Of a DNA stretch of 64,000 bases, positions 18,289 through 27,253 are shown in pieces. A program made the position numbers and the translations under genes. Within the stretch, counting starts at the first letter, position 1, and the number at the start of each line of letters is the position of its first letter. This DNA comes from Adlercreutzia sp. ZJ141 (GTDB taxonomy: Bacteria > Actinomycetota > Coriobacteriia > Coriobacteriales > Eggerthellaceae): positions 1 to 64,000 of the forward strand of contig NZ_JAAKEB010000001.1 in NCBI RefSeq assembly GCF_011038965.1, read 5' to 3'. The notes beneath the pieces were generated by a model. It saw only the letters and a program-made list of their open reading frames with translations. It was not told the origin of the DNA and ran no database searches.

Positions 18289-20496
18289 ATGAACAAAATC
18301 GTCGAGTCCTTCGAGCTGTACGGCAAGAGCTATCGGCTCGAAACGGGGGAGCTTGCAAAGCAGGCGTCGGGAGCGGTATTGGTTACTCAGGGTGACACAA
18401 CCGTGCTTGTGACAGCGGTCATATCCGACGAAGAACGCGATTACGACTTCTTCCCTCTGACGGTCGACTTTATCGAGAAGATGTATGCGGTTGGTCGCAT
18501 TCCGGGCGGCTACTTGAAGCGTGAGGCAAAGCCGTCGGACAAGGGCACGCTCACGGCTCGCATGATCGACCGCCCCATCCGTCCGGGTTTCGTTGAGGGC
18601 TTTAAGCACGAAGTTCATGTGGTGGCAACTACGTTTGTGTGTGACAGCGTGAATCCGCCCGACGCCATCTGTGTCATGGGTGCCTCCGCTGCGCTCATGT
18701 TGGGCGCCGCGCCCTTCGACGGCCCCGCTGCCTGCGTGCGTATCGGTCGCAACGTAGACACGGGTGAGTTTATTGTAAACCCCACGTACGAAGAGCAGGA
18801 GGCGTCGGATCTCGAGCTTACTATTGCCGGCACCGCTGACTATATTTCCATGGTTGAAGCGGGTGCGAAGGAAGTCAGCGAAGAGGACATGTTGGCCGCT
18901 ATGACTTTTGGTCAGGAAGCCATTGCGGCATTTTGCGCTAAGCAGCAGGAGTTCTTGAACAAGTGCGACATCCAGCCTCGCGAATGGACCATTCATGTGG
19001 CTGATCCTTCCATCGCCGAGCGCGTTGCGCCCTTTGCAGCCGACATGTCTGCGGCCTTGAAGGATGCCGACAAGCTTGCGCGTATGGGTAAAGTTGACGA
19101 GTTGAAGCGTCGCATCACCGATGAGCAGTTCACCGAGGACGAGCGTGTAAACTGGAAGGGCGACATCGCCGCCGAGCTGAAGAAGCTCGAGAAGCATGCC
19201 ATGCGTGCGATGGTTATCGAAACAGGCGAGCGCGCTGACGGCCGTGCCCCTGAAGAGATTCGCCCGCTACACATCGTGCCGGGTTATCTGCCTCGCGTGC
19301 ACGGTTCGGGTTTGTTCCAGCGTGGTCAGACCCAGGTGATGAGCGTGTGCACGTTAGGTATGCTCAACGAATGGCAGCGTTTGGACACCATTGACCCCGC
19401 TGAAGGCAAGCGGTATATGCATCAGTACAACTTCCCGCCGTACTGCACGGGTGAAACTGGTCGCATGGGTGCGCCCAAGCGCCGCGAGATCGGGCATGGT
19501 GCGCTGGCCGAGCGCGCTTTACTGCCGGTGCTGCCCAGTGAGGACGATTTCCCCTACGCCATCCGCGTGGTGTCTGAGGTGCTGGAATCGAACGGATCCT
19601 CGTCGATGGCTTCCACGTGCGGCAGCACGCTTGCGCTCATGGATGCGGGTGTTCCTATCTTAGAGCCAGTGTCCGGCATCGCTATGGGTTTGATCAAGGA
19701 AGGCGACGACGTAGTGGTGCTCTCGGACATCCAAGGTCTCGAGGACTTCCTGGGTGACATGGACTTTAAGGTGTGCGGAACCCGCAACGGTATCACTGCA
19801 CTTCAGATGGACAACAAGGCGAAGGGTCTTTCCGTGGACATTCTGTCGCGTGCGCTCAAGCAGGCGCATGAGGGTCGCGCGTACATTTTACAGGCTATGC
19901 TCAAGCAAATCGAAGCTCCCCGCACCGAGCTCTCCGAGTTCGCGCCCCGCATCGAAACTATCCACATTCCGGTTGACAAGATTCGAGACGTCATCGGTAG
20001 CGGCGGCAAGGTTGTCCGCGGCATTCAGGATGAAACCGGTGCAAACATCGACATCCAGGAAGACGGCACCATTCATATCGCTGCGGTTGACGGCAACGCT
20101 GGCGCTGCAGCCAAGGCTATGATCCTCGGCATCGTGAAGGAGCCCGAGGTGGGCGAAATCTACGAAGGCGAGGTCGTGGGTATCAAGGACTTCGGTGCAT
20201 TCATCAAGCTGACGCCTGGTAAAGACGGTCTGCTGCATATCAGTCGCATGGCGAATGGCCGCGTTGGTAAGGTGGAGGATGTGCTGTCGCTTGGCGATGT
20301 GGTGAAGGTGCAGGTGCTCGAAATTGATCCGAAGACAGGCAAGATTTCGTTGGATCGCCTGGAAAAGCCCGATGCGCCCGAAGGTTCCGCTCCCGCGCGT
20401 CATGATCGCGATGATCGTCCGCGCGGCGACCGTCGTGGTGAGCGGCCTCGTCCCGGTCAGGGCAGTCGCACACCACGTCGTCGGCATGAGGCGTAA
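18289..20496 (+). CDS. pnp: polyribonucleotide nucleotidyltransferase (PNPase)
   Basis: PNPase is a phosphorolytic 3'-5' exoribonuclease and RNA polymerising enzyme of the degradosome. The 735-residue protein has two RNase PH-like domains separated by a helical domain. A KH domain (KIRDVIGSGGKVVRGI) begins near 560 and an S1 domain (EGEVVGIKDFGAFIKL) near 622. The Arg/Asp-rich tail after 695 is a common actinobacterial addition. The ATG at 18289 starts MNKIVESFELYGKSYRLETG, the usual family N-terminus. Confidence 0.96.
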   Translation: MNKIVESFELYGKSYRLETGELAKQASGAVLVTQGDTTVLVTAVISDEERDYDFFPLTVDFIEKMYAVGRIPGGYLKREAKPSDKGTLTARMIDRPIRPGFVEGFKHEVHVVATTFVCDSVNPPDAICVMGASAALMLGAAPFDGPAACVRIGRNVDTGEFIVNPTYEEQEASDLELTIAGTADYISMVEAGAKEVSEEDMLAAMTFGQEAIAAFCAKQQEFLNKCDIQPREWTIHVADPSIAERVAPFAADMSAALKDADKLARMGKVDELKRRITDEQFTEDERVNWKGDIAAELKKLEKHAMRAMVIETGERADGRAPEEIRPLHIVPGYLPRVHGSGLFQRGQTQVMSVCTLGMLNEWQRLDTIDPAEGKRYMHQYNFPPYCTGETGRMGAPKRREIGHGALAERALLPVLPSEDDFPYAIRVVSEVLESNGSSSMASTCGSTLALMDAGVPILEPVSGIAMGLIKEGDDVVVLSDIQGLEDFLGDMDFKVCGTRNGITALQMDNKAKGLSVDILSRALKQAHEGRAYILQAMLKQIEAPRTELSEFAPRIETIHIPVDKIRDVIGSGGKVVRGIQDETGANIDIQEDGTIHIAAVDGNAGAAAKAMILGIVKEPEVGEIYEGEVVGIKDFGAFIKLTPGKDGLLHISRMANGRVGKVEDVLSLGDVVKVQVLEIDPKTGKISLDRLEKPDAPEGSAPARHDRDDRPRGDRRGERPRPGQGSRTPRRRHEA

Positions 20497-20500
20497 TTTG

Positions 20501-20528
20501 TATTGCAGTTGCTGACGCAACTGCAATA
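20501..20528. terminator. perfect 12-bp palindromic hairpin after pnp
   Basis: TATTGCAGTTGC and its exact complement flank a TGAC loop, beginning 5 nt after the pnp stop. No T run follows, so it may be a 3'-end stabilising hairpin or a Rho-assisted terminator. Confidence 0.55.
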
Positions 20529-20541
20529 ACCTTGATGCTGC

Positions 20542-20641
20542 GAAGGGCTCTGGCACCCGTCCTTGCTCCGTATGTAAGACTCGGCACGCTTGACATGCGC
20601 TTGGTCTTGAGGCGGGGTAATTCCGGGCACCAGAGCCCTTC
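20542..20641. other. unassigned 100-nt stem-loop element
   Basis: GAAGGGCTCTGG at 20542-20553 pairs perfectly with CCAGAGCCCTTC at 20630-20641. After two mismatches the stem continues with CCCG / CGGG. The interior of about 60 nt has further short pairing (AAGAC with GTCTT). It lies in the 295-nt gap between pnp and dapB. It lacks the SRP RNA tetraloop and bulge signature and does not fit a lysine riboswitch by eye. It may be a small RNA, a long bidirectional terminator or a leader element for dapB. Confidence 0.5.
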
Positions 20642-20791
20642 TTGCTGGCTTTGTCGAGCATGCGCGTTATAACATAACGGGGAAAGGGAAAGCGCTGTTA
20701 CGTTTGGAACCGCAAGCATGGGTGCATGGCGGGCTCGTAGCGTCGTGGATGTTTCGCTGTTCCTTCGCGGAACAATAGAATGGAGAGAACT

Positions 20792-21562
20792 ATGATTAAG
20801 GTAGCTGTTGCTGGTTGCGCGGGACGGATGGGTTCGGCAGCGGTGGATGCCATCACCGCTGCGAGTGACATGGAAGTTGTTTGCGGGGTTGACCCGTTTG
20901 CACAGGGCGATGCTGTATTTCCTGTGTACGCTTCTGTTGAAGCGGCGCTTGACGCGCATGAGGTTGACGTGCTTGTTGACTTCACGCGGCCGGACGTAGT
21001 GGAAGGAAATCTTGCCGTCGCTTTGCCGCGTGGTGTGAACTGCGTGGTGGGCACTACCGGGCTTTCGAACGATGCGCTCGAAGCGCTTGCCGCCACCGCG
21101 CAAGAAGATACCTGTCTCTTCTACGCCCCGAATTTCACCACGGGTGCGGTGCTTATGATGCAGTTCGCGAAGGCAGCGGCACCCTTCTTTCCCGAAGCAG
21201 AGGTTATCGAGTTTCATCATGCGCGCAAACTGGATGCTCCTTCGGGTACGGCAATGCGTGCGGCACAGATTATCTCCTGTGCGCGCGGTGGCCACAAAAG
21301 TGAAGCCCCGGGCCGTGAAACCGAAATTGCTGGTGCCGAAGGCGCGCGCGGGGCGCTCATTGATGGTGTGCCGGTGCACGCGGTTCGTTCTTCGGGGTTT
21401 GTTGCTAGCCAGGAGGTTATCTTCGGCTCCATGGGCCAGACGCTTACGATCCGACATGATTCATGGGATCGCACGTCCTACATGCCTGGCGTGCTGCTGG
21501 GTATCCGCAGCGTTGGTGAACGGTGCGGTTTGATTGTCGGTTTGGAGAACTTCATGATGTAG
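20792..21562 (+). CDS. dapB: 4-hydroxy-tetrahydrodipicolinate reductase
   Basis: DapB reduces the product of DapA in lysine and diaminopimelate synthesis. The 256-residue protein has the nucleotide-binding motif GCAGRMG near residue 9, DFTRPD near 66 and the catalytic signature EFHHARKLDAPSGTA near 139. ATG 20792 follows GGAGAG; the ATG at 20780 lies upstream of that site and is disfavoured. dapA follows after about 100 bases. Confidence 0.95.
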   Translation: MIKVAVAGCAGRMGSAAVDAITAASDMEVVCGVDPFAQGDAVFPVYASVEAALDAHEVDVLVDFTRPDVVEGNLAVALPRGVNCVVGTTGLSNDALEALAATAQEDTCLFYAPNFTTGAVLMMQFAKAAAPFFPEAEVIEFHHARKLDAPSGTAMRAAQIISCARGGHKSEAPGRETEIAGAEGARGALIDGVPVHAVRSSGFVASQEVIFGSMGQTLTIRHDSWDRTSYMPGVLLGIRSVGERCGLIVGLENFMM

Positions 21563-21665
21563 GCTTCATGCTGCGCATAATGGTGTGCCATAATATGCAG
21601 TTACTGAAAAAAGGTACCAATGCGGCCGCATCCGATGCGCGCGGCCGCCAAGTGAGGAGCGCGCA

Positions 21666-22556
21666 ATGAGTCAGCTTTTGTTCGGTCGCATGATCCCTGC
21701 AATGATCACGCCTTTCGATGAGATGGGCAATGTCGATCTGAAAACGGCTGAAGCGTTGGCAGACCGTCTGATAGCGGGCGGCGCTGATTCGTTGCTCGTA
21801 TGTGCTACCACCGGCGAGAGTCCCACGGTGTCGCATGCCGAAAAGATGGACCTGTTTCGCACGGTTGCCGAGGTCGCCCGTGGGCGTGTTCCTGTTATCG
21901 CTAACGTCGGCGGCAATTGTACGTCCGATTCCATCGCACTTGCGCGCGAAGTGCAAGGCATTGGAGTTGACGGCTTCCTTTGCGTTGTGCCGTACTACAA
22001 CAAGCCTCCGCAAGAGGGCATGTACCAGCATTTCGGATCAATCGCGCGTAGTGTCGATCTTCCGGTAGTGCTGTATAACATACCTGGTCGCTGCGTGGTG
22101 AACATGCAGGCCGACACTACCATCCGCTTGGCGAGGGACTTTGATAACATCGTCGGCGTGAAGGAATGTTCAGGCGACATGGATCAGGTGGGAAGGATCG
22201 CACGCGAAACACCGGAGCACTTCAACGTGTATTCCGGTGACGACGCATCGACGTGCGAAATCATGAAGCAAGGCGGCGTGGGGGTCATCTCCACCACAGG
22301 AAACGTGGCTCCTGCCCGTATGAAGGAAATCGTCGAGCTGTGTGCTTCGGGCGACTGGGATGCGGCAAAGCGGGCCAATGAGCGCTTGTTGCCACTGATG
22401 GAGGGCTTATTTGAAACTTCCAATCCCATTCTTGTGAAGGAGGCATTACGCCTTCTCGGTTTTCCCGTGGGAGGCGTGCGCCTTCCTTTGGTGAGGGCCA
22501 CGCGCCAGCAGTCCGAGCGGCTTGCCGACGTCATGCGCGAGGTGGGCATTCTCTAG
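21666..22556 (+). CDS. dapA: 4-hydroxy-tetrahydrodipicolinate synthase
   Basis: DapA condenses pyruvate with aspartate semialdehyde, the first committed step to diaminopimelate and lysine. The 296-residue TIM-barrel protein shows CATTGESPT near 39, the catalytic tyrosine in LYNIPGR near 137 and the Schiff-base lysine in GVKECSGD near 165. GAGGAG precedes ATG. The upstream gap contains a GCGGCCGC inverted repeat and two CATAAT -10-like boxes, suggesting a possible internal promoter. The order dapB-dapA-RNase J-ftsK is familiar from actinobacteria. Confidence 0.95.
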   Translation: MSQLLFGRMIPAMITPFDEMGNVDLKTAEALADRLIAGGADSLLVCATTGESPTVSHAEKMDLFRTVAEVARGRVPVIANVGGNCTSDSIALAREVQGIGVDGFLCVVPYYNKPPQEGMYQHFGSIARSVDLPVVLYNIPGRCVVNMQADTTIRLARDFDNIVGVKECSGDMDQVGRIARETPEHFNVYSGDDASTCEIMKQGGVGVISTTGNVAPARMKEIVELCASGDWDAAKRANERLLPLMEGLFETSNPILVKEALRLLGFPVGGVRLPLVRATRQQSERLADVMREVGIL

Positions 22557-22647
22557 AGAAATACTGGCTGGAACCGACTCGTCAGCGTTGGACTGACGGA
22601 ATTGATCGGTGTTTCTCTCATCCACTTCGCTCGAACGAAAGGATGTA

Positions 22648-24510
22648 ATGGAATCGAATAATACGCCGAAGAACGGCGAGGATGGCCAGCGGAACAAGCA
22701 GGGCGATCGCACTACGCGGTCGTATCGTCATGTCAAGCTCGAGCGCAAACGCCCTCAGCTAACAAAAGGATCGAAGTCCGACATGCCCGCAGGCGATATA
22801 TCGTTGCCGCAGAGTCAACGCAGGCGCCGTCTGCCGCAGCACAAGACCGGCAAGCGTGGGTCGGTGCTCAAGATCATCCCACTGGGAGGTCTTGACGCCA
22901 TTGGTAAGAACATGACGGTGTTCGAATGCGAGGGCGACATGATCCTCGATGACGCCGGTCTTATGTTTCCCGATGATAGCCACCCAGGTGTTGACCTCAT
23001 TTTGCCCGATTACACGTATCTGCTGGAAAACGCGAGCAAGCTTCGAGGCATCGTTATCACCCATGGGCACGAAGACCACACCGGAGCGCTTCCGTACGTG
23101 CTGAAGGATTTAGGGCTTGACATTCCCATCTATGCGACGAAGCTCACACTGGGGCTTATCGAGGGCAAATTTGCCGAACATCGCATCAAAAATGCCCGGT
23201 TATGCGAGATCAAAGCTGGTCAGACTGTCAAACTCGGCTGCATGGAAGCTGAGTTCTTCGCGGTCAACCACTCGATACCAGGCGCGGTTGGCGTGCGCTT
23301 CAAAACGCCCGCTGGTACCGTGGTGCATACAGGCGACTTCAAGCTCGATCAAACGCCAATTGATGGCGTAACCACCGATTTCGGCGCGCTCGCCCGGTTT
23401 GGGCGGGAGGGTGTTGACCTCATGATGTCCGATTCGACAAATGCTCAAAACCCCAATTTCACGCCTTCTGAAGCTGAAGTTGGCAAAGAGCTCGACGCGA
23501 TTATTTCGCGAGCAACGGGCCGCGTGATTATCGCGTCGTTCGCTAGTCATATCCACCGCATGCAGCAGATTTGTGACGCAGCGGTGAAAAACGGGCGCAA
23601 GGTGGTGGTGACGGGCCGATCGATGGTGCAAAACACCGACATCGCGCGACGGCTCGGATACCTCAACATTAGCGACAACGACATCATCGACGCGTATGAC
23701 ATAAAGGGCATTCCTCCCGAGCGCGTGGTTATCATGTGCACCGGTAGCCAAGGCGAGCCACTGTCGGCGTTGGCGCGCATTGCCAACGGCGAGCACAAGA
23801 CAATCTCGCTCGATGCGGGCGACACGGTTATTGTGTCGGCAACGCCTGTTCCTGGCAATGAGAAAGCGGTGACGAAGGTCATCAACGCGCTCGCGAAGCT
23901 GGGGCTGGATGTGTACGACAAGTCGCGTGCTCGGGTTCACGTATCGGGGCATGCTGGTGCCGAAGAACTGAAGCTTGTGCTGTCCATTGTGAAACCGCAT
24001 GCGTTTATGCCCGTGCATGGCGAGGCAACACATCTGCGCGCTCACGCCAAACTGGCTGAAGCGACGGGGGTGGCACCTGAAAACGTGTTCATTTGCGAGA
24101 ACGGCGAATCACTCGAGCTGTCCGCCGACGGCATCCGTCGGGGTGAAACGGTGCAAAGTGGCATTGTGTTTGTGGACGGATTGTCGGTGGGTGACACGTC
24201 GCAGGACGTGCTTGACGAGCGCAGTGCACTATCGGCACAAGGCTTCGCTGCGGTTGCTGCAGCCGTGTCGGGCGCGAAGAATTCGCTGGTTGGGCAGGTG
24301 AACGTTGAGCTGCACGGTGTTGCTGGTGGCGATGACGGATATCTTGCCGATGACGCGCAGAACTGCGTCGCCCGCGCCATGAACAAGGCGCTCAGCCGGG
24401 GTTTGCGTGGTCGCGACTTAGAGAAGGCGGTGAAAGACGCGTTGCGCAGCCTGCTATGGGATCGCACGAAGACGCGACCCATGGTGGTAGTCAGCTTCAT
24501 TTACGTGTAG
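22648..24510 (+). CDS. rnj: ribonuclease J
   Basis: RNase J is a metallo-beta-lactamase-fold enzyme with 5'-3' exonuclease and endonuclease activity in mRNA decay and rRNA maturation. The 620-residue protein shows the zinc motif HGHEDHTGA near 139 and, in the beta-CASP part, KPHAFMPVHGEATHL near 448. A basic, low-complexity N-terminal extension of about 70 residues precedes the catalytic domain, as in mycobacterial RNase J. ATG 22648 follows GAAAGGATG. Confidence 0.94.
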   Translation: MESNNTPKNGEDGQRNKQGDRTTRSYRHVKLERKRPQLTKGSKSDMPAGDISLPQSQRRRRLPQHKTGKRGSVLKIIPLGGLDAIGKNMTVFECEGDMILDDAGLMFPDDSHPGVDLILPDYTYLLENASKLRGIVITHGHEDHTGALPYVLKDLGLDIPIYATKLTLGLIEGKFAEHRIKNARLCEIKAGQTVKLGCMEAEFFAVNHSIPGAVGVRFKTPAGTVVHTGDFKLDQTPIDGVTTDFGALARFGREGVDLMMSDSTNAQNPNFTPSEAEVGKELDAIISRATGRVIIASFASHIHRMQQICDAAVKNGRKVVVTGRSMVQNTDIARRLGYLNISDNDIIDAYDIKGIPPERVVIMCTGSQGEPLSALARIANGEHKTISLDAGDTVIVSATPVPGNEKAVTKVINALAKLGLDVYDKSRARVHVSGHAGAEELKLVLSIVKPHAFMPVHGEATHLRAHAKLAEATGVAPENVFICENGESLELSADGIRRGETVQSGIVFVDGLSVGDTSQDVLDERSALSAQGFAAVAAAVSGAKNSLVGQVNVELHGVAGGDDGYLADDAQNCVARAMNKALSRGLRGRDLEKAVKDALRSLLWDRTKTRPMVVVSFIYV

Positions 24511-24657
24511 CCTGCAAGATGGGCCGAGTTGCTTTTCCCCGCGCATGATGGTTGATGCGGGTGGGTGACTCGGCTTGCGGATGTGGCCAGCTGCCCTTCG
24601 ATACCGGTCGATGGGCAGCGAAAAAACGAATCAAAAACGCAGCATGAAGGAGCGATT

Positions 24658-27249
24658 GTGGCCAATCGATCATCAAGCAAAACGGCATCCCGCGGTAAAG
24701 GAAACGGGAACTCTTCAAAACGGTCGTCTCAGCGGTCGTCTCAGCGGGGCCGCCGTCTGGGCGCGCGGCCAGCAGACGGCGAGCGGATGCTCGATGATCG
24801 CGCACGTCGTGAGATCGCGGGTGTGGTGTTCGCTATTGTGGCGCTGGTGCTGTTTGTTATTGCTGTCATGCCCACCGATGCGCTGCTTTCGCACCTTCTG
24901 TCGGGTGCGTTGCACCTTTCTGTCGGGTTGGGTGCGTATCTGATACCTGTGTTCTTGCTGATCGTGGGCGCGACGTTTGTTGTCAACATCGAACGTCAGC
25001 AAATCCCTGCACGGGTGTCGCTGGGGTTGGCACTCATTCTGTTTGCTATTCTCGTACTGCTGTCGCTGTTTACCCCCAATGTTACGCCGGAGGATCCAAG
25101 CGCACTGTTTGAGGAAGAAGCGCTGGTGGCGCGTGGCGGATACGTGGGCGCGGGCATCGCTTGGCTGGGAGTGAAGCTGCTTGGGCAGCCGGTGTCGTGT
25201 ATCATCATGGTTGGCGTAATCGTCATAGGTTTGGTGGTTATCGGGTTCTCGTTATCGAAGCTCATCGATCGTGTTCGTGCAATACGTGAGCAGCGTGAGG
25301 CACAGATGGGCGAGCAGCCCCATGGCGCGAAGGTTCCGTTGTTCGCGGCAGGTAAAGCGAACCGCGCGGCATCGGCGCATGATGTTGACGATCAGACGTC
25401 GGCCCAGATGGATGAGCGTTTGGCAGCAACCGACACGCGCGTGCTACCTGTGCTTCCCGGGCAGGTGCGCGCTTCTCGTTCGGGCAGACGCACCTCTCGT
25501 GCTGCAGTGCCTGCGACGTCTGCGACGCCTGCGACGCCTGCGGCCTCTTCAGTAACCGCATCTCTTGACCCATCTGAATCGACAAGCTTAACGCGTCGCC
25601 TTCCTGATATGTCTGGAAAGGCTGGGAAAACGCAGGCTCTCACGCGCAAGTTGGGGCATCGTGCCGATCAAGCTGATCAGACTGATCGCGAGAAGGACTC
25701 TGTTGCCGCGACGCGTAAGGCAGCTGGGAAAAAGCCCGCTACACCGATGGCTACCCCGCATCCGTCTGACGGCTTTGAGTTGCCGCCAATGTCGTTGCTG
25801 GCGGTGTCGAAGGACTCCAAACGTGACCAGGCGAGCGACGCCGAGCTACAGGAGACAGCCGCGTGCCTGCAAGAAACGCTCGAGGATTTCAACATTATGG
25901 CGCAGGTGGTTGGCTGGGTTGCTGGCCCAACCGTCACTTTGTACAAGGTCGATTTGCCTGCTGGCGTGCGCGTGAGCCGCGTCACCGCACTGCAAGACGA
26001 CATTGCGCTTGCACTCGCCGCTCCAGGTGTGCGTATTTTCGCGCCCATTCCGGGAACGAATTTCGTGGGTATCGAGGTGCCCAACCGCACGCGGCAGATG
26101 GTGTTGCTCGGCGATGTGCTGAAGGAAGCGCCGGATGGGCCGTTGCAAATCGCTATCGGCAAGGATGTCGAGGGTCACTGCATCGTGTCGGATTTGGCAA
26201 GGATGCCGCACTTGCTCATCGCCGGCACCACGGGTTCGGGCAAATCGGTGTCCATTCACGGCATGATCATGTCGATCCTTATGAGGGCCACACCTTCCGA
26301 AGTTCGCTTCATTATGATCGACCCGAAGCGCGTCGAGTTCATTTTGTACAACGGCATACCGCATCTCTACGTGCCCGTGGTGACCGACCCGAAGGAGGCG
26401 TCGAGCGCGTTGTCGTGGGGCGTTGCCGAAATGGAGCGTCGTCTGAAGGTGTTCTCGAAGATGGGCGTGCGTAATATCGGGCAATACAACGCCGAGGTGC
26501 AGTCTGGCTCTCTCGAGGACGATTCCTGCGAGGAACTGCCTTATATCGTCATCGTTATCGACGAGCTTGCTGACCTCATGATGAACGTCGGCAAGGAAGT
26601 GGAGTTTTCCATCAGTCGTATCGCGCAGCTGGCGCGCGCGGCGGGCATTCACCTGATCATTGCAACTCAGCGTCCGTCAACCAATGTGGTCACGGGTCTT
26701 ATTAAGGCGAATATCACCAATCGTATCGCGCTCAATGTAGCTAGCAGCATTGACAGCCGCGTCATTCTCGATTCGCCTGGCGCCGAGAAGCTCATTGGCA
26801 GGGGCGATTTGCTGTTGTCGAAGCCCGAGTACGCCAAGCCTCAGCGAATTCAGGGTTGCTGGGTTGAAGATGACGAGATTAACGCCGTTGTTGAGGTGCT
26901 GAAGGCCCAAGGTGAGCCGGAATACCATTCGGAAATCTTGCAGACAAACCTCATCACGTTGGGCGCGTCGCAGCCCGATGGGTCGGGTGGCTCGGGTACG
27001 GCCGATGATCCACGGCTTTGGGAGGCTGCCGACATTGTGGTAAGTACCGGTTTGGGATCAACTTCGAACATTCAGCGTCGGCTCAGCGTCGGGTATTCCC
27101 GTGCGGGCCGTATAATGGACATGCTCGAGGAAAAGGGCGTTGTAGGTCCCCCGAACGGCAGCAAGCCGCGCGAGGTGCTCGTTGACGCCATGGAACTTGA
27201 GACGCTGAAGGCCTTCGAGGCTCAAGATGCGGCAAGCGGAGAGGACTAA
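24658..27249 (+). CDS. ftsK: FtsK/SpoIIIE DNA translocase
   Basis: FtsK pumps chromosomal DNA at the division septum. The 863-residue protein has a basic N-terminus, four or five membrane helices between about residues 55 and 200, and a polar Ala/Thr-rich linker (about 220-380). The motor domain has Walker A GTTGSGKSVSIHG near 524 and Walker B VIVIDELADLMMN near 637. A C-terminal gamma winged helix for KOPS recognition (SVGYSRAGRIMDMLEEKG) starts near 811. The start is GTG with AAGGAG 6 nt upstream. Confidence 0.95.
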   Translation: MANRSSSKTASRGKGNGNSSKRSSQRSSQRGRRLGARPADGERMLDDRARREIAGVVFAIVALVLFVIAVMPTDALLSHLLSGALHLSVGLGAYLIPVFLLIVGATFVVNIERQQIPARVSLGLALILFAILVLLSLFTPNVTPEDPSALFEEEALVARGGYVGAGIAWLGVKLLGQPVSCIIMVGVIVIGLVVIGFSLSKLIDRVRAIREQREAQMGEQPHGAKVPLFAAGKANRAASAHDVDDQTSAQMDERLAATDTRVLPVLPGQVRASRSGRRTSRAAVPATSATPATPAASSVTASLDPSESTSLTRRLPDMSGKAGKTQALTRKLGHRADQADQTDREKDSVAATRKAAGKKPATPMATPHPSDGFELPPMSLLAVSKDSKRDQASDAELQETAACLQETLEDFNIMAQVVGWVAGPTVTLYKVDLPAGVRVSRVTALQDDIALALAAPGVRIFAPIPGTNFVGIEVPNRTRQMVLLGDVLKEAPDGPLQIAIGKDVEGHCIVSDLARMPHLLIAGTTGSGKSVSIHGMIMSILMRATPSEVRFIMIDPKRVEFILYNGIPHLYVPVVTDPKEASSALSWGVAEMERRLKVFSKMGVRNIGQYNAEVQSGSLEDDSCEELPYIVIVIDELADLMMNVGKEVEFSISRIAQLARAAGIHLIIATQRPSTNVVTGLIKANITNRIALNVASSIDSRVILDSPGAEKLIGRGDLLLSKPEYAKPQRIQGCWVEDDEINAVVEVLKAQGEPEYHSEILQTNLITLGASQPDGSGGSGTADDPRLWEAADIVVSTGLGSTSNIQRRLSVGYSRAGRIMDMLEEKGVVGPPNGSKPREVLVDAMELETLKAFEAQDAASGED

Positions 27250-27253
27250 GACC

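Noticed and set aside
18088-19197. A 369-codon reverse-strand frame
   Set aside because: It lies opposite the pnp gene, whose family match is clear; no ribosome binding site or motif supports it.
20542-20641. Signal recognition particle RNA (4.5S)
   Set aside because: The stem-loop length fits, but the conserved GGAAGCAGC-type apical loop and bulge sequence are absent.
20240-21457. A 405-codon reverse-strand frame over pnp end and dapB
   Set aside because: Antisense to two recognised genes and through the structured 20542-20641 region; low-complexity translation.
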